Of a stretch of DNA of 21,451 nucleotides, positions 1 through 8,056 are shown one piece after another (the stretch's first letter is position 1; each line of letters begins with the position of its first letter). Below the pieces are notes generated by a model. That model saw only the letters and a list, made by a program, of their open reading frames with translations, had not been told where the DNA came from and made no database searches. The DNA comes from CAYVSF01 sp046482855. Lineage in GTDB: Bacteria > Bacteroidota > Bacteroidia > Bacteroidales > UBA12077. Location: positions 1 through 21,451 of the forward strand of contig JAWOEH010000104.1 in assembly GCA_046482855.1 (NCBI GenBank), read 5' to 3'. Both the position numbers and the translations under genes were made by a program.

Positions 1-141
1 GTCTTTCACAACAACGTTCACACCGGGTATCGGACTACCATCTTCAGAGCTGGTAATGACACCCGTTACTTTTTGCTGTGCCTGCAGGAGGTTGACCCCC
101 ACAAACACGAAGAATGCAAGAAAAAGCGTAATTTTCTTCAT
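1..141 (-). CDS. SusC-like TonB-dependent receptor, N-terminal fragment (runs off the left edge)
   Basis: The first 47 codons of a gene on the minus strand, starting with ATG at 139-141 and leaving the window at base 1. The peptide begins with two Lys and a hydrophobic stretch ending in L-L-Q-A-Q-Q, a clear Sec signal peptide. It is followed by K-V-T-G-V-I-T and D-G-S-P-I-P-G-V-N-V-V-V-K-D, the start of a carboxypeptidase-regulatory-like (CarboxypepD_reg) domain. In Bacteroidota this combination is the usual front end of SusC/RagA TonB-dependent receptors, which import glycans or peptides with a SusD partner; that partner would lie outside the window. The plug and barrel cannot be seen, so another surface protein with the same N-terminal domain remains possible. 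Confidence 0.7.
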   Translation of the reverse strand, partial: MKKITLFLAFFVFVGVNLLQAQQKVTGVITSSEDGSPIPGVNVVVKD

Positions 142-574
142 AGATAAATTTTTAAGGGTTTCAAATAGGGTTATTAAATTTTACACACGCCGACAATTTA
201 GGAAAAATTATGGTCCGAAAAAACATTTTGTCCATAAAAATGCGCAATTGGCCTAACTTTAAACCGCATTTATCTTCCCGAATAACAAAACAAAACCCTG
301 CTATACAACATCTTTCATACAGTAAACTCGAATAATAAACCGCCAGGTAATTCTATTGACATGAGTCAGAAAATAAAGAAAAACAGCCATCAAAGGGCTA
401 TCTTTTCAATAAAAATCAAAGAATTGGCAACAATGATGTCTGGGAAGATACGACAGATAGCCTCACAACCTCAGCAATAAGGAGAGTTTAAACATAGTTA
501 TAGGCAGGAGGGGCTAAATGAGAATTGAAGCAACCGAAACAAATAGCATGCAATATACCCGGACAATCGTGCAT
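142..574. other. Intergenic region upstream of the SusC-like gene
   Basis: About 430 bases with no gene I can support. It should hold the promoter and leader of the SusC-like gene, but I found no good TTTG-N19-TANNTTTG match. A weak hairpin (AGCC, 7-base loop, GGCT, near 392-406) is present. A 19-codon ORF at 518-577 has a purine-rich AGGAGG in front but no other sign of being a gene. Confidence 0.5.
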
Positions 575-613
575 TAAAAAAAGAAAGGCCGTCAGGAATT
601 CCTAACGGCCTCT
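575..613 (-). terminator. Intrinsic terminator of the hutI-ftcD unit
   Basis: A near-perfect inverted repeat (AGGCCGT...ACGGCCT, 586-611, with GGAATTCC at the centre) lies 22 bases past the ftcD stop. Read on the minus strand, the one non-complementary pair becomes a G-U wobble and the stem is followed by TTTCTTTTTTT, so it terminates minus-strand transcription. Confidence 0.85.
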
Positions 614-635
614 GCAAAGGTTGCGAAAATTTAGC

Positions 636-2330
636 TTACAATTTTGCCTCTACTATCGCCAGAATTTGCTCTTCCAGCTTCTCGGTGGCCTGCTCAATCT
701 CCTTGCCTTTTGTCAAAATATCTTCAACAAAAGCTTTGTCGTCCAAATCGGCTGCATTGATCTTCACATTTAAATAAGCTCCTTTTACTGCAGAACGAAT
801 AGCCAATGCGCCCACACCTGCATCCGAAACAGAATTAGGGTTTCCAATTTCGGCCATGGCCTTAATCACTTCCAATGCTTTATAGGCGGTTTCCATCACA
901 CGGAAAGGTACCCTGATGGCATCCTTGGTTGCCTCAGCTATAGCCTTTTTGCGGGCTGCCTTCTCCTCGTCGCTCTTTTTAGGCAAACCAAAAGCATCCA
1001 TTATCCTGTTAAATGCTTCGGTATCCTCATCAACCAGGCGGGTTAACTCCTGCTGATAGGCCATGCCCTTTTCGGCCCAATCAGAAAACTCCTCCCAGCG
1101 ATCATCCCAACCTCGCTTATGTGAGGACAAGTTGGCCACCATGGTTCCCAGGGCAACCCCCATCGAACCCATGTAAGCCGATACAGAACCTCCTCCGGGA
1201 GCGGGGGATTCAGAAGCGGTTTCATCCGAAAACTCGGCAAGCGTCATGTCAACAAGCTTTTTGCCTTTAGCCTGCTCCTTCTCTAAGAGGTACTCAACAA
1301 TCTTCTCCTCAGGCTTAAATTCGTAAAGATCATCCAGCCCTAAGGATTTCACAGCAATCTTGATGAGCTCTTTTTCAGGAATACCCACTGAGCGTTGCTG
1401 TTTCCGCAGAAAATATTTCCCGGCATCAATCATTGCCTGCTTTGGCACAAGCCCCACAAGCTCAGAACCGGTAACGCGGATACCACGTGTTTCAGCTCGG
1501 CGTGAAACTTCGTCAAAGGCTTCATGAATAGAAGTAATACTGATATTGGTCAGGTTCATGGAAATCTGAGCAATGCCATACTCATCAATAAACCAACCAA
1601 TGGCTTTTGTGGCTTTTAATGAGCCGGGTTCCCACACTTTATTTCCCTTTTCATCCAATACAGGTTTTCCTGTGAGTTTGTCGCCCTCACGTTTCACGCG
1701 CCCCTTTTCGCGCACATCAAAAGCAATGGAGTTCGCGCGGCGAGTGGAGGTGGTGTTCAGATTAAAATTATAGGCCACAAGAAAATCGCGAGCGCCCACA
1801 GCTGTAGCCCCTGCCGAAGCATTGAAGGTGGCAGGACCAAAATCGGGTTTCCATTCGGGTTTTGCCAGCTTCTCCTCAAGTCCCTCATACTCACCTGAGC
1901 GACAATTTGCCAGGTTACGTCGCTCATCGGTAGTGGCTGCGTGCTCATAGCAATAAACAGGAATCTGCAACTCTTTACCAATGCGCTCGGCCAATTTATG
2001 GGCAAATTTTACCGTCTCTTCCATGGAAATGTTGGCCACGGGAACCAATGGACATACATCGGTTGCGCCAAAGCGCGGGTGCGCTCCTTTGTGCTTGGTC
2101 ATGTCAATTAATTCGGAGGCCTTTTTCACGGCTCTGAAAGCCGCCTCCAACACCTCATCGGGAGTTCCCACCATGGTTACAACCGTGCGATTGGTTGCTT
2201 GTCCGGGATCCACATCCAGCAAGCTAACACCTTCAACCGACTCAATTTCATCGGTAATTTGTTTAATGATGCCCATATCGCATCCTTCGCTGAAATTGGG
2301 CACACACTCTATTAATTTTGTTCCACTCAT
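636..2330 (-). CDS. ftcD: Bifunctional glutamate formimidoyltransferase / formimidoyltetrahydrofolate cyclodeaminase
   Basis: A 564-residue cytoplasmic enzyme for the end of histidine degradation. It moves the formimino group from N-formimino-glutamate to tetrahydrofolate and then deaminates it to methenyl-THF, releasing ammonia. Residues 1 to about 180 form the transferase N-subdomain, with I-E-C-V-P-N-F-S-E-G at 7-16 and H-K-G-A-H-P-R at 80-86, which includes the likely catalytic His80. Residues about 181-330 form the second subdomain (Y-N-F-N-L-N-T-T at 187-194). From about residue 360 comes the helical cyclodeaminase domain with S-P-A-P-G-G-G-S at 375-382. Length matches the fused two-domain form. 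The gene begins 25 bases after the hutI stop, so the two are very likely co-transcribed. hutH and hutU are not in the window. Confidence 0.95.
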   Translation of the reverse strand: MSGTKLIECVPNFSEGCDMGIIKQITDEIESVEGVSLLDVDPGQATNRTVVTMVGTPDEVLEAAFRAVKKASELIDMTKHKGAHPRFGATDVCPLVPVANISMEETVKFAHKLAERIGKELQIPVYCYEHAATTDERRNLANCRSGEYEGLEEKLAKPEWKPDFGPATFNASAGATAVGARDFLVAYNFNLNTTSTRRANSIAFDVREKGRVKREGDKLTGKPVLDEKGNKVWEPGSLKATKAIGWFIDEYGIAQISMNLTNISITSIHEAFDEVSRRAETRGIRVTGSELVGLVPKQAMIDAGKYFLRKQQRSVGIPEKELIKIAVKSLGLDDLYEFKPEEKIVEYLLEKEQAKGKKLVDMTLAEFSDETASESPAPGGGSVSAYMGSMGVALGTMVANLSSHKRGWDDRWEEFSDWAEKGMAYQQELTRLVDEDTEAFNRIMDAFGLPKKSDEEKAARKKAIAEATKDAIRVPFRVMETAYKALEVIKAMAEIGNPNSVSDAGVGALAIRSAVKGAYLNVKINAADLDDKAFVEDILTKGKEIEQATEKLEEQILAIVEAKL

Positions 2331-2355
2331 GTTTGTTTTCCTATTATTTTAGTAG

Positions 2356-3588
2356 TTATTGTACTTTTCCGTTTAGTATAACAGTATCAATCAAATTACT
2401 TCCATACGCATACGGCATATAATCGTAGGTAGGAATAGGTTTTGTAATAAACACATTGGCCGCTTTGTCCAGCCCTATTGCGCCATGAGTATCGCCTAAC
2501 CCCATGGCATAGGCGGTATTCTTTGTTGTAGCATGGATTACCTCCTCGGGGAGCATTTTCAGTTTAATGGTACCAAGGGACATCACCAATTTCATGTTTC
2601 CTGAGGGGGAAGATCCCGGATTGTAATCGGAGGCAAGCGCTATTGGTAATCCGGCATCTATCATCTTTCGCACCGGCGGATCAATCATCCCCAAAAAGAA
2701 GGCGGCGCCAGGGAGCAACGTGGGCATGGTTTCCGACCCCAGCAAAGCTTGGATCTCTTCATCCCCTGTGTACTCGAGGTGATCAACAGATAAGGCATCG
2801 TATTTAACGCCCACCTGAATGCCGCCGGAATAATCCAGCTCATTTGCATGGATTTTAGGTCGCAATCCATATTTAATGCCAGCCATCAGAATACGTTCGG
2901 TCTGTTCCGGGGTAAAGAAGCCTTTATCGCAGAAAACATCGATAAAATCGGCCAACTCTTCGGAAGCTACCTGTGGGAGCATCTCATTGATAACAATATC
3001 CACATATTCGTCTACATTATTCCTGTATTCCGGCGGAATGGAGTGCGCCCCCAAAAAGGTTGTTTTAATGGCAATAGGAGTCGTCTCTTTCAGGCGTTTA
3101 GCCACACGCAACATCTTTAGTTCCCCCTCTACCGAGAGTCCATAACCACTTTTAATTTCAACGGCTCCGGTACCAAAGCCAATAATTTCCTCCACGCGCG
3201 CTAACGACTGACGATAAAGCTCCTCTTCGCTGGTTTCGTTCAAGAGCTTGGCACTATTCACAATGCCTCCTCCCCTTTCGGCAATCTCCTCGTAGGAGAG
3301 GCCACGGATTTTATCGCCATACTCAATTTCACGGCTCCCGGCATATACCAGGTGTGTATGGGAATCGCAGAAGGAGGGAAAGACCATTTTTCCTGTGGCA
3401 TCAATCACCTTGTCGGCATCGGGCGGACAGGTGTCCATCTTCCCGAAGCCGGTAATTTTATCATCTTCCATTAATAAAAAGGCATTTTCCAAAGTATGCA
3501 ACTTTTGCATATCGGCGCCGGCGACCCATTTACGGGGCTGTTCCTCAATGTTAATTAAGGACTTGATATTTTTAATAAGTAGTTTCAC
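2356..3588 (-). CDS. hutI: Imidazolonepropionase
   Basis: Hydrolyses 4-imidazolone-5-propanoate to N-formimino-L-glutamate, the substrate of the downstream FtcD. It is an amidohydrolase-fold metalloenzyme. D-S-H-T-H-L-V-Y-A-G-S-R holds the H-x-H metal pair (His77/His79), followed by I-K-S-G-Y-G-L-S, H-A-N-E-L-D-Y-S-G-G and A-S-D-Y-N-P-G-S-S-P, all typical of HutI. I chose the GTG at 3588 (410 residues, K-L-L-I-K-N-I-K at the N-terminus) because the family starts there. The upstream in-frame ATG at 3636 would add 16 residues (M-R-L-G-G-R-T-K-C-R...) with no family likeness, and a -7-like TGCGTTTG lies inside that stretch. Proteins of this family are usually a little over 400 residues, which fits the short form. 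First gene of the hutI-ftcD unit. Confidence 0.93.
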   Translation of the reverse strand: MKLLIKNIKSLINIEEQPRKWVAGADMQKLHTLENAFLLMEDDKITGFGKMDTCPPDADKVIDATGKMVFPSFCDSHTHLVYAGSREIEYGDKIRGLSYEEIAERGGGIVNSAKLLNETSEEELYRQSLARVEEIIGFGTGAVEIKSGYGLSVEGELKMLRVAKRLKETTPIAIKTTFLGAHSIPPEYRNNVDEYVDIVINEMLPQVASEELADFIDVFCDKGFFTPEQTERILMAGIKYGLRPKIHANELDYSGGIQVGVKYDALSVDHLEYTGDEEIQALLGSETMPTLLPGAAFFLGMIDPPVRKMIDAGLPIALASDYNPGSSPSGNMKLVMSLGTIKLKMLPEEVIHATTKNTAYAMGLGDTHGAIGLDKAANVFITKPIPTYDYMPYAYGSNLIDTVILNGKVQ

Positions 3589-3736
3589 AATTTTTCTTTT
3601 AAGAGTTCTACACTTTGTCCTACCACCCAAACGCATGTTTGTTCATAGTATTCAACTATTTATAAATGTTACTACTAATCTGTAGTGGGAGTATTGGCCA
3701 CGAATTTACAAAATTCAACCCGATTGGGTAAATATT

Positions 3737-3767
3737 TTTGAATGTTATAAGTAATGCTTTATTTTTA
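3737..3767 (+). promoter_or_regulatory. Promoter of the YfcC-type carrier gene
   Basis: TTTG (3737-3740), exactly 19 bases, then TATTTTTA (3760-3767), one base off the Bacteroidota TANNTTTG -7 element. It would give a leader of roughly 70 bases before the ATG at 3847. Confidence 0.6.
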
Positions 3768-3846
3768 GGGTTTTTAAAATTTCACGTGTAGTACTAATTA
3801 ACGATCTTCCCAAACGGAAGAAAAAACGCATAAAAATAGCTGTATA

Positions 3847-5454
3847 ATGAAGAAAAAGAGAACGATCCCTCACACCTATGTAATTGTATTTGGCATTATT
3901 GTGGTAGCCGCGATACTAACCTGGTTTGTGCCAGGCGGAGAGTTTGAGCGTGTGCAAAAGACCATTGGAGACGGCTCCACTCAGGAAGTGATTCAGGAAG
4001 ATTCCTTCCACTATGTTGAGAATCAACCCCAAACCTGGGAGATTTTTGCTGCCTTTTTTAAAGGTTTTGTGGATAAAGCCAATATCATTGTGTTTATCTT
4101 AATGATTGGCGGTGCTTTCTGGATTATGAATGAAAGTAAAGCCATTGATGTGGGGATTTACTCTTTCCTGCGGAAGACAAAAAAAATTGAGCACCTGAAA
4201 ATATTCCGCATACTGGGGATTCAAAATGTCATTATCACGCTGATAACCCTCATGTTTAGTCTTTTTGGTGCCATTTTTGGCATGAGCGAAGAGACGATTG
4301 CCTTTATCATCATCTTTGTACCCTTGGCCATTTCCATGGGTTACGACTCCATTGTGGGGGTGAGTATGTGTTTTGTGGGGGCAGGCCTGGGCTTTGCCGG
4401 GGCACTGCTAAATCCCTTTACCATTGGTATTGCTCAGGGACTGGCGGGTATTCCTCTGTTTACAGGTATTGAATACCGATTTGTGGCCTGGCTCATCATT
4501 AACCTTGTGGGTATTTCCTTTATTCTTTACTACGCGAACAAGGTAAAGAAAGATCCCACAAAATCGCCGGTATATGAAGATGACAATGAAAACTGGCGCA
4601 AAGGTCACAATGTGGATGTGGAGTCGCTGGAATACCGAACTCCAAAAGCCGCTTGGGCAGTTTTCGTTATCCTATCGGCCATTATGGTAGCGGCCAGTAT
4701 TTTCTACCCACAAACCACACTAACCATTGGGAAAGCTTCACAAACCCTTCCGATGATTCCGGCAATGACGGCAATTTTTGTGGTTTTATCGATAGTTACC
4801 CTGCGCAAGTCGGTACACTTTTTTATTCTGAATATTTTGCTCTTCACAATTCTGTACTTGATTGTGGGCGTTATGGGCTACCACTGGTATGTAATGGAAA
4901 TTGCCACACTTTTCTTTGGAATGGGGCTGGCCTCAGGAATTGCCAACAACCAATCGGCTAACGAGATTACCAACCAGTTTATCGCAGGCGTGAAGGACAT
5001 CTCTTCAGCGGCACTGGTTGTAGGCCTTGCCGGAGGAATCATTATTGTAATGCAGGAGGGGAAAATCATTGATACCCTGCTCTACTACATTTCACAATCG
5101 ATGCAAAGCGTAGGGAAAGTGGGTTCCATAGCAGTTATGTACGTCATCCAGAACCTCATTAATGTCATCATTCCTTCGGGAAGTGCTAAGGCAGCCCTTA
5201 CCATGCCCATTATGGCACCCTTTTCCGATCTTATTGGCATTTCACGTCAGGCAACCGTAATGGCCTTTCAATTTGGCGATGGCTTTACCAACATGATTAC
5301 GCCAACTTCTGGTGTATTGATTGGTGTTTTAGGGGTAGCCAAGATTCCTTATGAAAAATGGCTGAAGTGGATCACTCCCTTTATGATTGTGTTGATTATT
5401 TTAGGCTTTCTCTTACTGATTCCAACCGTAACCATGGACTTAAATGGTTTCTAA
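3847..5454 (+). CDS. YfcC/DcuC-type membrane carrier (C4-dicarboxylate or amino-acid antiporter family)
   Basis: A 535-residue polytopic inner-membrane protein. It starts K-K-K-R-T-I-P-H-T-Y-V-I-V-F-G-I, followed by L-T-W-F-V-P-G-G-E-F, the hallmark N-terminus of the YfcC branch of the DcuC/ArcD family (Pfam PF03606). I read about a dozen hydrophobic segments with a charged cytoplasmic loop near residues 225-265. Conserved-looking stretches are G-A-I-F-G-M-S-E-E-T and, late, I-P-S-G-S-A-K-A-A-L-T-M-P-I-M-A-P with Q-F-G-D-G-F-T-N. Substrates of the family include C4-dicarboxylates and arginine/ornithine. Divergent placement next to hutI-ftcD suggests, but does not prove, an amino-acid or histidine-pathway substrate. 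Its last 11 bases overlap the next gene, so the two are probably translated together. Confidence 0.85.
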   Translation: MKKKRTIPHTYVIVFGIIVVAAILTWFVPGGEFERVQKTIGDGSTQEVIQEDSFHYVENQPQTWEIFAAFFKGFVDKANIIVFILMIGGAFWIMNESKAIDVGIYSFLRKTKKIEHLKIFRILGIQNVIITLITLMFSLFGAIFGMSEETIAFIIIFVPLAISMGYDSIVGVSMCFVGAGLGFAGALLNPFTIGIAQGLAGIPLFTGIEYRFVAWLIINLVGISFILYYANKVKKDPTKSPVYEDDNENWRKGHNVDVESLEYRTPKAAWAVFVILSAIMVAASIFYPQTTLTIGKASQTLPMIPAMTAIFVVLSIVTLRKSVHFFILNILLFTILYLIVGVMGYHWYVMEIATLFFGMGLASGIANNQSANEITNQFIAGVKDISSAALVVGLAGGIIIVMQEGKIIDTLLYYISQSMQSVGKVGSIAVMYVIQNLINVIIPSGSAKAALTMPIMAPFSDLIGISRQATVMAFQFGDGFTNMITPTSGVLIGVLGVAKIPYEKWLKWITPFMIVLIILGFLLLIPTVTMDLNGF

Positions 5455-6775
5455 ACGACTAATACTAATCCTGATTGTTCTGAGCCTCTCGCTTTACGGG
5501 AGGGCTCAGAACGATACCACCTTCCGGAAAACCGGCTGGACGTTTGGCGCACTTCCCGCAGTTGCTTTTGAGTCGGATATAGGATTTAAATACGGAGGGG
5601 TTGTAAATCTGTTCTATTATGGCGATGGCAGCAGCTACCCCGACTATTTGCACTCGTTGTTGATGGAAGTATCGCGTACAACAAAGGGAAGCGGCATCAA
5701 CCAGCTTTTTTACGACTCGGAACATTTACTTCCCATCGAGGGGTTAAGAGTAACTGCCGATATAAGCTACTTAACTGAACAAGCCCTTGATTTCTACGGA
5801 TTCAACGGACACCAGGCCGTATATAACAGCTTTTGGGAAGAGGATGATGCCAACGAGTATATTTCCCGGGTATTTTATCGGCAGGAGCGCCGACAGCTAC
5901 GCATGTTTCTGCATTTTCAGTACCGCCTCACCCCTGTTTGGCGGGTATTTTTCGGCATAGCGCATCATCAACACCACATGCGGACGGTAGATATCGATAA
6001 ACTCAATAAAGGCCAAAAAGAGGAGGATATGCTGCCTGACACTACCACACTCTTTGAACTCTACACACGGTGGGAAGTGCTGCCACAGGAAGAGCTGGAC
6101 GGCGGAAAGAACAATGTAGTAAAACTGGGCATTATCTACGACACACGCGATAATCAGGCGAGCCCGCGTAAGGGAATATGGACTGAAGCGCTGTTGTTTA
6201 CAACTCCCTCCTTTTTGGGTAACCGCGAAAACCAATACACACGCATAGCGGCCATACACAGGCAATACATTCCTGTAACCCCGGCTATCACATTTGCCTA
6301 TCGGGTAGGCGCACAGGGAACGCTTGCAGGGAATACGCCCTACTACATGCTCCCCTATTTAATGAATTCCTTCTCGCCCAGCACGTTAAACGAAGGGCTG
6401 GGAGGAGCAAAATCCTTAAGAGGTGTGCTGCGTAACCGCATTGTGGCCGACGCATTGGGCTATACCAATCTGGAGATGCGATGGCGTTTTTATACGTTCG
6501 ATCTTTTTCAAAACCAATTTGCCCTGACGTTAAGTAGTTTCTACGATGCCGGTTTACCCTTAAAAGAGGTAAAGCTAAACCTGACAAACATTCCGGAAGA
6601 GGTTGACCAAAGCGACTATTTCTCCAACAATAAACACGACTTACACCAAAGCATGGGCATAGGCTTGCATGCTGCCATGAACGAGAACTTTGTCCTTGCT
6701 ATCGACTATGGGCATGCACTGGATAAACGCGACGGAAATTCAGGACTCTATATTGGTATGAACTTTCTGTTTTAA
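5444..6775 (+). CDS. Barrel-only outer-membrane protein of the BamA/TamA (Omp85) superfamily
   Basis: 443 residues with a signal peptide (L-I-L-I-L-I-V-L-S-L-S-L-Y-G-R-A-Q, cleavage near residue 21). The rest is rich in alternating aromatic and polar residues typical of a beta barrel and ends in Y-I-G-M-N-F-L-F, with the terminal Phe expected of a BAM substrate. I-I-Y-D-T-R-D-N-Q-A-S-P-R-K-G is the strand motif of the surface-antigen (PF01103) barrel. The length leaves no room for the POTRA domains of BamA or TamA, so this is a short barrel-only relative of unknown role. The ATG at 5444 lies inside the end of the carrier gene. The 3' end overlaps the convergent DUF819 gene by four bases. Confidence 0.8.
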   Translation: MVSKRLILILIVLSLSLYGRAQNDTTFRKTGWTFGALPAVAFESDIGFKYGGVVNLFYYGDGSSYPDYLHSLLMEVSRTTKGSGINQLFYDSEHLLPIEGLRVTADISYLTEQALDFYGFNGHQAVYNSFWEEDDANEYISRVFYRQERRQLRMFLHFQYRLTPVWRVFFGIAHHQHHMRTVDIDKLNKGQKEEDMLPDTTTLFELYTRWEVLPQEELDGGKNNVVKLGIIYDTRDNQASPRKGIWTEALLFTTPSFLGNRENQYTRIAAIHRQYIPVTPAITFAYRVGAQGTLAGNTPYYMLPYLMNSFSPSTLNEGLGGAKSLRGVLRNRIVADALGYTNLEMRWRFYTFDLFQNQFALTLSSFYDAGLPLKEVKLNLTNIPEEVDQSDYFSNNKHDLHQSMGIGLHAAMNENFVLAIDYGHALDKRDGNSGLYIGMNFLF

Positions 6776-7932
6776 TGGCCGAACCATTGCAACACCTGAG
6801 CCATCAGATAGCCCAGGTAGTTTCCTGCAGCATAACCGATAATGCCCACTGTGAGCCCTGAAATGATCACTTGTCGATTTTTAAGAGCACCTGCAACAAC
6901 AGGAACAAAAGGAGGAGAACAAATAAGGGCTGTGGAGGAAATCATGAGGGTATCGGCATCAATTTTAAATAATCGGGCAAGCAAAGCATGTAAAAGGAGT
7001 GTGCCAAATACCACAAAACTTATATACTTCAACAGCCCCGGCGCAGAACCCGAGAACTGTGTAATATCAGCCATAGAAGCCACCACTACACTGAAGACCA
7101 ATATAAAATACATCCCTAAATCGAAGGTGCGTGGCAGCTTATAGACAGCCGGAATAAGAGAACCGCCAATGCCCAGGGTAGTAATAAGCAATATGGCCAC
7201 AGGTGTTTGCATGTTTTCAGGCATCAGCAGACTTACGCCCCCACCAACGGCAAAAACAATAAGGGTGGCCAATAATCCTTTTCCCAAATAGCGCCATTGC
7301 GAAGGATGAAAAAGCCCCTGATAAGGATTGCCTCCCTGCGAGCTGAAGGAAGCTGATCTTTCCGATACCTCTTGATGCTGCGGATAAGCCGGCAGAAAAG
7401 AACCAAATACACGCCGCCCAAATACCATTAAAAAGAACAGGTACACAGTACTAAGCGCCATATCGTAGGTATGGGTAATGATATAAGTATCAGGCGACAC
7501 ATCCAGCATCATCTGCAGTGAAGCCAAATTGGGGGTGCCCCCCGAATACACGCCCACCAACATCCCCCCTATCTTCCACAACTCTTCCATTCCCTGCCCG
7601 CGAAAGAGCAGATACCCCGCTGCCACCATAACCATCACGCTTACTAAAGCTACTGCCATGGAAAGCATGGTTTTCCCGGCCATGGTAAACCACCCTTTTA
7701 CATTGGCCGAAAAGAGCAACAAAGGAAGTGCCAGCGGAATGGTTAAGGTGGTAAGGATATTTTGAACAGCTGTGGATTGCTCTGGTAACAGGCCGGAATT
7801 GCCCAGTACCAACCCCACAATGTAGGCAATAACTACAGCGCCTAACTTACTGGCAAAAGGCACCTTGCGACAAACAAGCAAAATAAGGGCCGGCAAAAAC
7901 AAATAACCGGCCACCAATAAAACAGTAATCAT
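6772..7932 (-). CDS. DUF819 family membrane protein
   Basis: A 386-residue, highly hydrophobic protein with about ten or more membrane segments. Stretches such as A-Y-I-V-G-L-V-L-G-N-S-G-L-L, V-G-V-Y-S-G-G-T-P-N-L-A-S-L and S-S-T-A-L-I-C-S-P-P-F-V-P-V fit the DUF819 (YjcL-like) family, whose transport substrate is not established. I chose the ATG at 7932. An upstream in-frame ATG at 8037 would add 35 non-hydrophobic residues translated straight through the fabI terminator and the probable promoter, so it is unlikely. A basic/polar loop (about residues 200-225) splits two hydrophobic halves. Convergent with the barrel gene: the two stop codons overlap in the bases TTAA at 6772-6775, and no terminator separates them. 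Confidence 0.82.
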   Translation of the reverse strand: MITVLLVAGYLFLPALILLVCRKVPFASKLGAVVIAYIVGLVLGNSGLLPEQSTAVQNILTTLTIPLALPLLLFSANVKGWFTMAGKTMLSMAVALVSVMVMVAAGYLLFRGQGMEELWKIGGMLVGVYSGGTPNLASLQMMLDVSPDTYIITHTYDMALSTVYLFFLMVFGRRVFGSFLPAYPQHQEVSERSASFSSQGGNPYQGLFHPSQWRYLGKGLLATLIVFAVGGGVSLLMPENMQTPVAILLITTLGIGGSLIPAVYKLPRTFDLGMYFILVFSVVVASMADITQFSGSAPGLLKYISFVVFGTLLLHALLARLFKIDADTLMISSTALICSPPFVPVVAGALKNRQVIISGLTVGIIGYAAGNYLGYLMAQVLQWFGH

Positions 7933-7956
7933 GCTATCAGGATTTAGATCCGCCAC

Positions 7957-7998
7957 CAAAGATAAGGAATGTTGGCCATATTTTGGCGTGCGCCAAAA
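7957..7998 (-). promoter_or_regulatory. Probable promoter of the DUF819 gene with a palindrome over the -33 position
   Basis: On the minus strand TATCTTTG (7957-7964) matches TANNTTTG and lies 24 bases before the ATG at 7932. No TTTG is found 19 bases upstream. Instead a perfect palindrome TTTTGGCG-N2-CGCCAAAA covers 7981-7998, where a -33 element would start, a position suited to an operator. Confidence 0.45.
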
Positions 7999-8028
7999 CA
8001 GAAAAGGGAAGAGCGATGTGCTCTTCCC
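7995..8028 (-). terminator. Intrinsic terminator after fabI
   Basis: GGGAAGAGC (8006-8014) pairs perfectly with GCTCTTCCC (8020-8028) around a 5-base loop. On the minus strand it is followed by TTTTCTGTTTT. It lies 28 bases past the fabI stop and closes the bamD-fabI block. Confidence 0.85.
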
Positions 8029-8056
8029 GGAATGCATTTTCCTGTAAGATGTTCAC

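Noticed and set aside
518..577. 19-codon ORF with a good AGGAGG in front.
   Set aside because: Very short, Bacteroidota rely little on such sites, and it runs into the ftcD terminator region; no other support.
7933..8037. Longer start for the DUF819 protein (35 extra residues).
   Set aside because: It would be translated through the fabI terminator hairpin and the probable promoter; the added residues are not typical of the family.
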